From positions 1-39,845 of the forward strand of contig JAHEYS010000062.1 of NCBI GenBank assembly GCA_023251475.1: 39,845 bases of DNA, read 5' to 3'. Shown piece after piece: positions 1-8,340 of the stretch (its first letter is position 1; each line of letters opens with the position of its first letter). The DNA is from Prolixibacteraceae bacterium. Lineage in GTDB: Bacteria; Bacteroidota; Bacteroidia; Bacteroidales; Prolixibacteraceae. The position numbers and the translations under genes are program-made. The notes beneath the pieces were generated by a model. That model saw nothing but the letters and a program-made list of their open reading frames with translations. It searched no databases and was not told where the DNA came from.

Positions 1-252
1 ACCTGGCCTAAAGAGAAAATGGATTACCGGATTAACTCAGTTGTGGCATTTCGCGAACAAAAAGGATCCTCTCTGGGGATTGAAAGGTTAAATTTACTGG
101 ATGCAAAAAGTAACCGGCTGATAGGTGACGAAGTCTTACCTAAGGAACAAAGAAAAACCAGGACAAAATTGATCAGCTATAAATCAAATTCTCCACTTCG
201 ACCTTCCGGTCTCCTTGGTCCGGTTACGCTACAAATAAATAAAGATCGATAA
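1..252 (+). CDS. C-terminal fragment of a GH106-like alpha-L-rhamnosidase (cut by window start)
   Basis: The frame is open from base 1, so the gene begins outside the window; the ATG at 19 in the ORF track is internal. The last 40 or so residues carry NRLIGDE and then SPLRPSGLLGPVTL. This matches the end of the intact GH106-like protein at 23917-26907 (NRLTGDK followed by LPLSGLPGPIAI). That tail belongs to the galactose-binding-like beta-sandwich that closes GH106 proteins. The stretch before NRLIGDE does not resemble the intact paralogue well, so this copy may be diverged or decayed. The stop lies one base before the ATG of the broken SGNH gene, the same gene order as the intact pair downstream. 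The identification rests on a short tail, so another beta-sandwich glycosidase with the same closing motif is possible. Confidence 0.55.
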   Translation, partial: TWPKEKMDYRINSVVAFREQKGSSLGIERLNLLDAKSNRLIGDEVLPKEQRKTRTKLISYKSNSPLRPSGLLGPVTLQINKDR

Positions 253-253
253 C

Positions 254-545
254 ATGAAAATCCGGAAAGTCTGCAGTTTGATTATCCTCCTCCTGCTTAC
301 CAACCTTTTGGCCAATGCGCAAACCTATCATCGCGATCCGGAGCTGAACTGGTTCAATACAAAGGAGCATTGTATTAAAGGAAAGCGATGGTCTGAAACC
401 AGACATTTCTACGACCGCCTTCCTGCCAGGGCCGAAGGTGTGATACGACTGTCAGCTTGGGGTCTGGGCAACGATTCCCCGGGGTTATTCATACGATTTG
501 TGACAGATACAACAGCGAACCCGGAACGCTACTAATGAAGAAAAA
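254..545 (+). pseudogene. Truncated SGNH/GDSL hydrolase gene, N-terminal part only
   Basis: The 93-residue reading frame has a signal peptide (hydrophobic run ending ANAQ). Its next part matches the intact SGNH hydrolase at 26921-28063: LNWFNTKEHCIKGKRW against LHWFDAKELCIEGKGW, then FYDRLPA and RFVTDT. It stops at ERY followed by two adjacent stops, where the intact copy reads ARWTLRKE. Shifting to the next frame gives ATNEEKA, suggesting an indel, but similarity is then lost. The GxDLY region, the whole SGNH domain and the catalytic Ser, Asp and His are absent, so no esterase activity is possible. With the GH106-like tail just upstream it forms a decayed duplicate of the GH106-SGNH pair. 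Confidence 0.8.
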
Positions 546-617
546 GCCAGGAATATAAACTCACAAACAGGAAGAAATATTTTAATCATCACGCCATGCG
601 GGATTCCATTTGCCTTT

Positions 618-645
618 AAAAAATAAATTAAATACAAATGAAATT
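618..645 (+). repeat. A-rich ATG leader repeat, copy 1 (imperfect)
   Basis: This short sequence differs at two positions from the element at 9338-9365, whose core CAAATTATATACAAATGAAA also occurs exactly at 32743-32767. Its ATG (638) opens only a nine-codon frame (MKFISLPD, stop). In the 32.7 kb copy the same ATG starts a real sulfatase. It may be a leftover translation-initiation region or a leader peptide ahead of the sigma gene. Confidence 0.5.
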
Positions 646-689
646 TATATCTTTACCAGACTAAACGCCGAACAATTTAACATTACTTA

Positions 690-1313
690 ATGGAAATCTT
701 AAGACCCACAGATACTGAAATTTGGGATAAATTCAGGAATGGCGATAATATGGCCTTTTCATTGATCTATTCTGAAAATTCAAAAAGGCTTTATCTGTAT
801 GGTCTTAAATTTACTAAAAACCAGATCATCATCGAAGATGCAATGCAGGATCTTTTTTCCGATCTGGTCAGGAACAGAAAAACCCTTGGAGCAACAGACA
901 ATATCCAATTTTACCTGTTAAAATCCTTTAAACGGCGACTCCTGAGAGAACTTTTGCAGGAAAAAAGGTTCAATTTAAAGGAGAAAGATGAAGAATATGT
1001 GTTCGAAATTTCCTATTCTATTGAACACGAAATTATTCTTGCGGAGCAATCTGATCAGAAATTGAAATATTTACAAAAAGCATTAAATAATCTGACCCCC
1101 CGTCAAAAAGAGGCTGTTTACCTCAAATTTACAGAGGGACTGGAATATGAAGAAATTTCTGAAATGATGAAGATGAGCGTAGAATCGTGCAGAAATCTGA
1201 TATACAAGGCCATTAAGTCATTAAAGGAATCTTTACAGGAGATCGGCTCTACTACCTTATTTTTACTTTTCAACCACCTCCTAAGAGCCGACAGCAGACC
1301 AAATAAGGTTTAG
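690..1313 (+). CDS. ECF-type RNA polymerase sigma factor
   Basis: The 207-residue protein has the two-domain ECF layout. Sigma region 2 spans about residues 22-92 and contains DAMQDLFSDLVRNR, the helix that contacts core polymerase and the -10 element. Sigma region 4 spans about residues 130-185, with LTPRQKEAVYLKFTEGLEYEEIS and a helix-turn-helix ending RNLIYKAIKSLKE. The N-terminus (WDKFRNGDNMAFSLIY) is typical of Bacteroidota sigma factors paired with FecR. The fecR start lies 186 bp downstream. By analogy with known STN-TonB/FecR/ECF systems it should be held by FecR and released when SusC takes up ligand, then transcribe the susC operons. It is the only intact sigma gene in the window, although two FecR/SusC sets are present. 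The start at 690 gives the normal length for the family. Confidence 0.93.
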   Translation: MEILRPTDTEIWDKFRNGDNMAFSLIYSENSKRLYLYGLKFTKNQIIIEDAMQDLFSDLVRNRKTLGATDNIQFYLLKSFKRRLLRELLQEKRFNLKEKDEEYVFEISYSIEHEIILAEQSDQKLKYLQKALNNLTPRQKEAVYLKFTEGLEYEEISEMMKMSVESCRNLIYKAIKSLKESLQEIGSTTLFLLFNHLLRADSRPNKV

Positions 1314-1340
1314 ACTGGAGAGAGATTTACATTTATTTTC

Positions 1341-1390
1341 AAAAAAAGCAATAAATAATGATGATGTTTTAGAAGTTGATGCCTTTAGTA
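1341..1390 (+). promoter_or_regulatory. Conserved sigma-fecR spacer block, copy A (candidate promoter or operator)
   Basis: This stretch, running from the poly-A tract through AATAATGATGATGTTTT to GTTGATGCCTTTAGTA, is kept almost unchanged at about 9489-9541 although flanking noncoding DNA has drifted. It sits just upstream of fecR in both modules, where the sigma-dependent promoter of a fecR-susC operon would be expected. No classical -33/-7 Bacteroidota promoter is evident, which would agree with an ECF-type promoter. Recent duplication alone could also explain the similarity. Confidence 0.4.
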
Positions 1391-1412
1391 TTTAAACCCC
1401 CATTTTAATTTC

Positions 1413-1427
1413 ATGAAATCCTTATAA
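1413..1427 (+). other. Five-codon mini-ORF at the position where module B starts fecR
   Basis: The sequence reads ATG AAA TCC TTA TAA. By alignment of the preceding block (CCCCATTTTAATTTC against CCCCATTAAAATTTT) this ATG sits where fecR begins in module B. In module A about 87 extra bases separate it from the true fecR start at 1500. It may be a remnant of the older start or an upstream mini-ORF that tunes fecR translation. Confidence 0.45.
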
Positions 1428-1499
1428 GTAATTGCGAGCTAAGGAAGGTGAAAATCAGTGAGGATTCCATGTGGACACTAAAAGACAAATTATTTTCAC

Positions 1500-2663
1500 A
1501 TGAAAAAAGAAAAGTATCTGAAATATACAGCTGAGGATTTTATACTTGATAAAGCATTCTCTGTGTGGGTGTTAACCACTGATAAAGTGAATGGGCCCTT
1601 TTGGGAGAAATTCATCCGGGAACATCCTGAGCAAAGCGATCAGATCAAAGATGCAAAGCTGATTATCAGATCATTGCAGCCAATAGAACCGGAAGTTACG
1701 GAACAACAGCTAAAAAAAATCCTTCAGAACATAAAATCCCGGCACAAGACAAAAACGCTGACCCGCTATAAATGGGGTAAATATGCTGCCGGAATTGCCC
1801 TCTTCATCGCGTTGGGTGGATTAATCTGGAATTCAGTTCATACAAAGAACCGGTTTCCCCTTGAAGCTGGCAATGGATCCTCTTTAAAGGGGAAAGTAAT
1901 ACTTGCCAGCGGGGCTACCAGGGAATTTGATACTGAGCAAACGACCATTAAACAATCCTCTTCAGGTGACCTGACCATTAATAACGATACAATTACGATT
2001 CAACCTGAAAAGATAAATCTGGCGATGAATCAGATTATTATCCCCTACGGAAAGCATTCAGACATCATACTGGCCGACGGGACCCATATCTGGCTTAACT
2101 CGGGAAGCCAGTTATCCTATCCCGCCAGATTCAAAACAGATTCCCGGGAAGTATATCTCTCAGGAGAGGCATTTTTTGAGGTAAAATCAAACCCAGATAA
2201 GCCTTTCTACGTAATTACCCGGGATATCAAAATCAGGGTTACAGGGACATGTTTTAATGTTTCCAGCTACGATGAGGACAAAACGACACAAACAGTGCTG
2301 GTGAAAGGGGGAATCACAGCGTGGAAAAATAAATTATTTGCAAAATCAATGGTGCTGTTTCCCGGTGAAAGGTTAACTTATACTAAAAGCAATGAAACCC
2401 TCTCCAGGGACAAGGTTGATGTTAAACTATATGATTCGTGGGTGAACGGCTATCTGATTTTTGAAAATGTCGCTATTACAGATATTTACAGGAAACTTGA
2501 ACGATATTACAATCAACCTGTTGCGACAGACGAAGGGGATGAGAAAATCACCTTTTCGGGAAAACTTGATTTAAAAAACAACATAAATGATGTGCTCGAA
2601 AATATCTCATTTGCCACATCTGCCAAACATGAAAGGAATGAATCGACCACTTTAAAAAAATAA
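1500..2663 (+). CDS. FecR-family anti-sigma factor (module A)
   Basis: The 387-residue inner-membrane regulator has a cytoplasmic N-terminal part (about 1-90) expected to bind the ECF sigma factor. One membrane helix follows at about 94-112 (YAAGIALFIALGGLIW). The periplasmic FecR domain spans about 180-275, with ADGTHIWLNSGSQLSYPARF and LSGEAFFEVKSNP, and a DUF4974-like C-terminal domain spans about 318-382. Its periplasmic part should contact the STN domain of the SusC encoded next. From about residue 119 to the C-terminus it differs from the module B protein at only about 17 positions by eye. The start is set by similarity to module B (MREEKYLKYTTEDF); the ATG lies about 87 bp further from the conserved upstream block than in module B. 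Confidence 0.93.
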   Translation: MKKEKYLKYTAEDFILDKAFSVWVLTTDKVNGPFWEKFIREHPEQSDQIKDAKLIIRSLQPIEPEVTEQQLKKILQNIKSRHKTKTLTRYKWGKYAAGIALFIALGGLIWNSVHTKNRFPLEAGNGSSLKGKVILASGATREFDTEQTTIKQSSSGDLTINNDTITIQPEKINLAMNQIIIPYGKHSDIILADGTHIWLNSGSQLSYPARFKTDSREVYLSGEAFFEVKSNPDKPFYVITRDIKIRVTGTCFNVSSYDEDKTTQTVLVKGGITAWKNKLFAKSMVLFPGERLTYTKSNETLSRDKVDVKLYDSWVNGYLIFENVAITDIYRKLERYYNQPVATDEGDEKITFSGKLDLKNNINDVLENISFATSAKHERNESTTLKK

Positions 2664-2711
2664 TGCCTATGAAGCAATAACAGTACCTTTTCACTGGAAA
2701 ATTTCACAAAA

Positions 2712-2745
2712 AAACCGGGGTGTGCGTCCAACAAACCCCGGGTTT
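2712..2745 (+). promoter_or_regulatory. Hairpin in the fecR-susC spacer, copy A
   Basis: AAACCGGGG pairs with CCCCGGGTTT around a 15-nt loop, with one bulged G. The same hairpin occurs at about 10779-10812, where loop bases differ but both arms are unchanged. It has no U-run directly after it, so it is not a typical intrinsic terminator. A role in differential expression, RNA processing or partial attenuation between fecR and susC is inference. Confidence 0.6.
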
Positions 2746-2756
2746 AGAAAATTAAC

Positions 2757-2770
2757 TGACCTAAGGGTCA
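2757..2770 (+). promoter_or_regulatory. TGACC-N4-GGTCA palindrome upstream of susC, copy A
   Basis: The perfect 5-bp half-sites are separated by TAAG, 25 bases before the susC ATG. The larger context AACTGACC...GGTCAATT extends the symmetry with one mismatch. In module B the half-sites are identical and only the spacer has changed (TAAA). It could be an operator or a small hairpin near the ribosome landing site. Confidence 0.45.
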
Positions 2771-2795
2771 ATTTCAAACAAAAACAGACAAAATT

Positions 2796-5700
2796 ATGAA
2801 ATTAAATTCAATTAAAGGGGGCATTTCACAATGTCTTCGGAAAAGTTTTCTGGTTATGCGTTTAACCTTGCTATTTACCCTTTTGAGTACTGCCTTTGCA
2901 TTCAGCTCGAACAGCTACGCACAAAATTTAAAGCTATCGCTGCGTCTGAACAATGCAAATGTAAAGGAGGTACTCAGGGCCATTGAAGATCAGAGTGAAT
3001 TTATATTCTTCTACCAGGATCAGCAGGTTGACCTGAACCGAAAAGTAAATATTGCGGTTGAGGATGAGAATATTACCGAAATACTCGATCAACTTTTTAA
3101 GGGAACGGGAAATGTATATGCGATCAGAGACCGGCAAATCGTTATCGGAAAATCACAGAAGGAGCTGGAAAGTAAGGGTGTGCCTGTTGAAAGGGTCCTG
3201 GAAGAGATCCAACAACAAACAAAAATTCAAATCTCCGGTTCGGTTCAGGACAGCAAAGGGCTCCCATTACCCGGCGTGACTGTCGCTGTAAAAGGGACTA
3301 CCAATGGAACCATTACCGATGGTGAAGGGAAATTTACAATTTCAATCCCTGCCGACACCAGGAGTCTCTCATTTTCGTTTGTGGGGTTGAAAAGCCAGGA
3401 AATCATGATCACCGGTAAAACAACGCTGATGATCGTCATGAAGGAGGAGGCAGTTCTGCTAAGCGAAGTAATTGCAGTGGGATATGGTGTTACCACGACC
3501 CGCGAAAAGTTGTCAAGTTCAATCAGCTCTGTTCAGGGCAAGCTATTGACAGATCGTAACGGCGCGACTACCCCGCTGGGACTATTAGCCGGGCTTGCAA
3601 CAGGAGTAAGGGTCACTGCCAGAACTTCCCTGCCAGGTGTTGATCCTGAAACAGTTCAGGTTCGCGAAGTTTCCACATGGAAAGGTGGGGTTGATGTACT
3701 CTACATCATCGATGGGGTTGTCAGAGATAAAGTTGCTTTTCAGACGTTGAATCCGAATGATATCGATAATATCAGTGTACTGAAAGATGCTGCCTCTGCT
3801 GCTATTTATGGCATGAAAGCCGGTGGCGGGGTACTTCTCGTTACAACCAAAAGCGGCGAATCAGGAAAAATGAAGGTGCAATATGGTTATTCCTATTCTT
3901 CCAGTACCCCTTATCTTTTACAAAAGAGGCTGAATGCTTATGACTACGCCATGCAAATGAACAAGTGGCATACCCTTGCAGGAAGAAATGAAAGTTCCAG
4001 TGAATATTATCAGCAATATGAACTGGATTACTTCAAGGAACACTCATACGATGCCTATAACGAATTCTGGACGAATCCAAAATCACAAAATCATAATATC
4101 TCTTTAAGCGGTGGAGACCAAAAGGCAAAGTACTTCATTTCGGGAAGTTTAAATTCAATTAACCAACCTTCCTTAGGTATTGGATATGACAAATATACAA
4201 TTTTAGCAAAGCTGGAAAGCAAACTCACCGACAGGCTGACTTTAAACTTCCAGATGCAGGCCTCGTGGGATAAAAATACCAGACCATCAGGCGGAATTGA
4301 TGGTGGCGGACTGAATTTTGCCAATCTTTATACACGCGTACCTACCAAACCCTATTATAAGGTAATTGACGGGGTAATCTATCCGCTGGATGCCGATGTT
4401 GCCAGAGTGATGCTGCAACAGGGTGGGGAAAGTACCTTTAACAATAATGCGATCAACTCGAATGCTTCGTTAAAATATCGCATACCGGGAATCGAGGGTT
4501 TATTCGCAACTGCAAGGTTTTCCTATTACAACAATGCTTCCAAGAGTAAAATATGGGATGTCTCTCCGTATTATTACAATTTTGTGTCTGACAGGCATAT
4601 TATTACTGACAATTTTAATTATGCCAGTTCACAGGGCTGGAAATACAGGGCAGTACAAGGCAACAGTACCTATGCCAGTTTAACCGAACAGCGCAATTCA
4701 AGCGATGGATATCAGGGGAATTATCAGCTTAACTATTCCAAATCCGTTGGCTTACATAATATATCGGCTTTCGCCGGATACGAGTTCCGCGGAAGCAAGG
4801 GCGATTATATCTCTGCTTACCGCAGGGGATTTGCCCTGGAATCGTACAACCAGATTAACGGCGGAAGCACTGATGTTGCCAATCAATCTACAGGGGGCGA
4901 TATTACCAGTCAGGATGGTATGGCTTCCTGGATTGGCCGTCTGGATTATGATTTCAACAGCAAGTATATTCTTGGTGTAACATTCCGTCGGGACGGCTCC
5001 TATAAATTTGCCCCCGATAAACGTTGGGGTAACTTCCCTGCTGTTTCTGCAGCCTGGATTATTTCCAAAGAGCAGTTTTTCGAGCCGCTGCAGGCAACAT
5101 TAAGCAGCTTTAAAATAAGAGGTTCATGGGGGATAACCGGTACCGACAATACCAATGCATGGCAATGGATGGATACATTCTCAGGTGGCGCACAGGTATC
5201 GACTGGCGGAACCACTTTCAGCACCCTGTCAACATCAGTAGTGCCAAACCCCTATATAACCTGGGAGAAAAACAGCAATTATAACCTGGGTGCAGATCTT
5301 GGTGTATTGAATAATGCATTAACCTTTTCGATCGAAGGATGGTATAAACGGACAACCGATATCTTATCCAACAGGGTTGCCACGACGCCTTTGGTGGTTG
5401 GTGCAAAATTACCGGATGTTAACTATGGTATTGCCAGTGCCCAGGGGGTTGAACTTACCGCGAATTACCAGAAGAAAATTGGTGAGTTTATCTTCTCCTT
5501 CGGGGGGAATATCTCACACAGTGTGAACAAGCTTCTGTTAAAAGACCAGGCTACAGACCTCCGTGCTTATGACAACGAAATAGACCAGCCGATGAATCGT
5601 ATCCGAGTATGGGAAATCCTCGTAAATGGCACAGGGAATGGCGTTATCCGGACTCAGGCAGAAGCTACGAGAATAATGGCTGAAAATGCAGTGGGCGCAT

Positions 5701-6332
5701 CGCGATTAATAATTTCAGGACAACAGGTTCAACCGGGGGGTGTATTTGCCCGTGATATCCGGGGCTCTAACAATACCCTATTTTCAAATACCCCCGATGG
5801 TAGCACCAACCAAAACACAAATGATGACAAAATCTGGGTCGATGGTAAATACAGTTCTCCAAGATTGGTTTATGGCCTTAATACCAATATTAAGTGGAAA
5901 GGATTTGAATTAAACATGATCGCTGCTGGCGCCGGGGCTTACTGGAGGGCCTGGGACCGTGGATTAACCTCTGTATTTGGACAATACTACAATTTCTGGC
6001 CTAACGAGTGGACACCGGCCAACATCAACGCAGGACCAAGCGCATTACATTCAATACTTCAAATCTGGGCAGGTGGTGGCACCGACAAGCCGAGTACCCT
6101 TAACCTGTATAATATGGCATTTTTACGTATGAAAAATATGTCTTTAGGCTATACCATTCCAGAGAAAATGACCAGGAAAATCGGTTTGCAGGGGGTGAAG
6201 TTCTATATGAATATTGAAAATCCATTTATGATTTACAAAATGTGTCCACAATCAATGGATCCTGAATCAAATGAAGCGGTTAATTATCCCATACTCAGAA
6301 GCTACTCAATAGGGGTTAATGTAACTATCTGA
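2796..6332 (+). CDS. SusC-like TonB-dependent transporter with STN signalling domain (module A)
   Basis: The 1178-residue outer-membrane transporter starts with a signal peptide ending SYAQ (about residue 43). An STN domain follows at about 47-117 (LNNANVKEVLRAIEDQ, ENITEILDQLFKG), the periplasmic element that talks to FecR. A carboxypeptidase-D-like repeat lies at about 145-217 (GLPLPGVTVAVKGTTNGT). The TonB plug spans about 235-350, with VLYIIDGVVRD and ISVLKDAASAAIYG. The rest is a beta-barrel ending in an aromatic-rich strand (SYSIGVNVTI). Together with SusD it should bind and import large oligosaccharides. The STN domain marks it as a transducer as well as a transporter. Compared with module B, the first 200 or so residues are nearly identical, whereas the plug and barrel have diverged. 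Confidence 0.96.
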   Translation: MKLNSIKGGISQCLRKSFLVMRLTLLFTLLSTAFAFSSNSYAQNLKLSLRLNNANVKEVLRAIEDQSEFIFFYQDQQVDLNRKVNIAVEDENITEILDQLFKGTGNVYAIRDRQIVIGKSQKELESKGVPVERVLEEIQQQTKIQISGSVQDSKGLPLPGVTVAVKGTTNGTITDGEGKFTISIPADTRSLSFSFVGLKSQEIMITGKTTLMIVMKEEAVLLSEVIAVGYGVTTTREKLSSSISSVQGKLLTDRNGATTPLGLLAGLATGVRVTARTSLPGVDPETVQVREVSTWKGGVDVLYIIDGVVRDKVAFQTLNPNDIDNISVLKDAASAAIYGMKAGGGVLLVTTKSGESGKMKVQYGYSYSSSTPYLLQKRLNAYDYAMQMNKWHTLAGRNESSSEYYQQYELDYFKEHSYDAYNEFWTNPKSQNHNISLSGGDQKAKYFISGSLNSINQPSLGIGYDKYTILAKLESKLTDRLTLNFQMQASWDKNTRPSGGIDGGGLNFANLYTRVPTKPYYKVIDGVIYPLDADVARVMLQQGGESTFNNNAINSNASLKYRIPGIEGLFATARFSYYNNASKSKIWDVSPYYYNFVSDRHIITDNFNYASSQGWKYRAVQGNSTYASLTEQRNSSDGYQGNYQLNYSKSVGLHNISAFAGYEFRGSKGDYISAYRRGFALESYNQINGGSTDVANQSTGGDITSQDGMASWIGRLDYDFNSKYILGVTFRRDGSYKFAPDKRWGNFPAVSAAWIISKEQFFEPLQATLSSFKIRGSWGITGTDNTNAWQWMDTFSGGAQVSTGGTTFSTLSTSVVPNPYITWEKNSNYNLGADLGVLNNALTFSIEGWYKRTTDILSNRVATTPLVVGAKLPDVNYGIASAQGVELTANYQKKIGEFIFSFGGNISHSVNKLLLKDQATDLRAYDNEIDQPMNRIRVWEILVNGTGNGVIRTQAEATRIMAENAVGASRLIISGQQVQPGGVFARDIRGSNNTLFSNTPDGSTNQNTNDDKIWVDGKYSSPRLVYGLNTNIKWKGFELNMIAAGAGAYWRAWDRGLTSVFGQYYNFWPNEWTPANINAGPSALHSILQIWAGGGTDKPSTLNLYNMAFLRMKNMSLGYTIPEKMTRKIGLQGVKFYMNIENPFMIYKMCPQSMDPESNEAVNYPILRSYSIGVNVTI

Positions 6333-6373
6333 TAAAACCTACTGTATTAACCATATTTTAAAATTAACAGATC

Positions 6374-8293
6374 ATGAAAATAAATATAAAGAGATATGTG
6401 GTTCTTTCTGGAATCATTATAAGCTTAATGTCATGTTCAAAAGTATTTGACGATATTACGCAATATAAAAGTCTTACTCCTGAAGTGGTTTGGACTGACC
6501 CTGATTATACTACTCAGTATGTCAACAAATTCTATAGCACAACATGGAGTGATTATTCAAAGAACGATGCAGCTGCCACAGAAGAGTACGGAATCTGGCA
6601 ACAAAACGCCTGGACAGCATTTAACTCCGATCAGATGTCAGTCTCTGGAAGCGGAACTCAGGCTGCCGCTTCATTTTCATCATGTTATACAAACATCCGC
6701 GACCTGAACAGGTTCTTCGAAAATGTTGATAAGGGCTCCTATTCAGGAAAAAAATACCTAAAGGGGCAAGCCTTTTTTTTCCAGGCAACCCAGTATTTCA
6801 GATTGGTAAAATCGTTCGGAGGTGTACCCATCATCAAAGAAGTGATTAATGCCAGCAATCCTGATCCCCTGGCCCTTGGACGCCCAAGAAATTCGACCCT
6901 GGAATGTTTTGACTATATCACCCAGTTGCTCGACAGTGCGATCGCTGATTTACCCGAACCTAGTGCACCAGGGGCGGCAATAGCCAGTTACGATGCATTT
7001 AGAATTACAAGACCGGTGGCGATGATTTTAAAAGCGGAAGTGTTAATGTGGAAAGCCAGTCCAATATTTTGTACTACCCCAAATCAAACCTATTGGCAGA
7101 ATGCCTACGATGCTGTAAATGCGGCTAAAACATGGTTAGATAGCAAAGGTTATGGCCTTTATACAACATGGAGAGGTAAAACCCCTCCTTATACCGCTAT
7201 GTTTTATGACAAAACAGGCGCAAAGAAAGAGTGGATATGGCAACAGGAATTTTTGTATCCGACAACCAGTTCCGGTGGTCTTTACAAAGGAATGCGTCCA
7301 TCAAATCAGGGTGGCGATGCAGAAGCGCCCTCTCCTACCTGGAACATGGTACAGCGTTATCCGATGGCAGATGGCAAAGATTTACTTTCGTCATCCTTTA
7401 CTTACAATGTCAAAACTTTTTGGAAAAACAGGGATCCCCGCTTTTACCAGACGGTTGCATACAATGGCAGTCCCTATATCTTCCCCACTATCGCTACAGC
7501 ACTTCCCAATCCAAACAGAAGGGAATGGACATTTACAGGTTCAATTGTAAAGGGAGATAAGCCCTTTGAACTTACACGTGGTGGTGGTTTTGGTTTCCTG
7601 AACAGAAAAGGAATAGACACAACATTGACTTCCAATACGTTGGAGCAAATTGCAACAAACTGGCCTTTTTATCGGTATGCCGAGGTTTTGCTCTTTATGG
7701 CAGAATGTGCCAATGAACTGGATGCCCACCGCGCTGAGGTTAAAAATTACCTTATCCCCATCAGAAGCAGGGCCGGAATTACAAATGTAGACGGCAGTTA
7801 TGGCTTGGCTTCGGTATTAAATACCCGTGATGCATGGTTAAAAATCATTATGAATGAACGGCTTATTGAACTTGCTTACGAAGGGAAAAGAGTATGGGAC
7901 ATTAAACGGAGGGTTCTGTTCAGTGATTTCCGGGCCTATCAAAATCTCCTTGGAGTTCAATCCACTATTAATGTGCCGGCCGTAGATGCCCTGAAATTAA
8001 AAGTGGCAAGAAACAACACGGTTATTGTTATTTCGAAATTGTCATCTTTAGGATTAAGCAATGACGATGTTTGGAAAGCCCTAAGCGATACGATGGCAAC
8101 AACAGCCAATTCAGATAACCTCTATCAGCAGATTATGACGGACCAGATAATCATCGGTGACATTTCAAGAAAGGTACTTGATCCCTGGGATACAAATGCA
8201 TTGGAAGCAATTCCTTCCAATGTTTTATTAACAGATCCTATGGTAAAGCAAAGTAAAGATTATGGTGGCGATTTTAATCCAAAAATCAATTAA
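6374..8293 (+). CDS. SusD-like glycan-binding outer-membrane lipoprotein (module A)
   Basis: The 639-residue lipoprotein has lipobox LMSC with the lipidated Cys at residue 21. Signature SusD features are the N-terminal region with LTPEVVWTDPDY, helical TPR-like segments, and MNERLIELAYEGKRVWDIKRR, the conserved C-terminal SusD/RagB segment. It lies 41 bp after susC, its usual partner, and would form the lid of the SusC channel on the cell surface. The module B protein has the same length class (637 aa) with scattered differences, especially around the central loop regions. The ligand cannot be predicted from sequence alone. Confidence 0.95.
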   Translation: MKINIKRYVVLSGIIISLMSCSKVFDDITQYKSLTPEVVWTDPDYTTQYVNKFYSTTWSDYSKNDAAATEEYGIWQQNAWTAFNSDQMSVSGSGTQAAASFSSCYTNIRDLNRFFENVDKGSYSGKKYLKGQAFFFQATQYFRLVKSFGGVPIIKEVINASNPDPLALGRPRNSTLECFDYITQLLDSAIADLPEPSAPGAAIASYDAFRITRPVAMILKAEVLMWKASPIFCTTPNQTYWQNAYDAVNAAKTWLDSKGYGLYTTWRGKTPPYTAMFYDKTGAKKEWIWQQEFLYPTTSSGGLYKGMRPSNQGGDAEAPSPTWNMVQRYPMADGKDLLSSSFTYNVKTFWKNRDPRFYQTVAYNGSPYIFPTIATALPNPNRREWTFTGSIVKGDKPFELTRGGGFGFLNRKGIDTTLTSNTLEQIATNWPFYRYAEVLLFMAECANELDAHRAEVKNYLIPIRSRAGITNVDGSYGLASVLNTRDAWLKIIMNERLIELAYEGKRVWDIKRRVLFSDFRAYQNLLGVQSTINVPAVDALKLKVARNNTVIVISKLSSLGLSNDDVWKALSDTMATTANSDNLYQQIMTDQIIIGDISRKVLDPWDTNALEAIPSNVLLTDPMVKQSKDYGGDFNPKIN

Positions 8294-8340
8294 CATCTGG
8301 CCAGTTGCAAATGTATTTACAAATTAAAATTGAAATTATT

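Noticed and set aside
8305-8340. Upstream ATG for the module A lipoprotein
   Set aside because: It would place 12 extra residues before the signal peptide. The ATG at 8341 gives a standard lipoprotein start matching module B.
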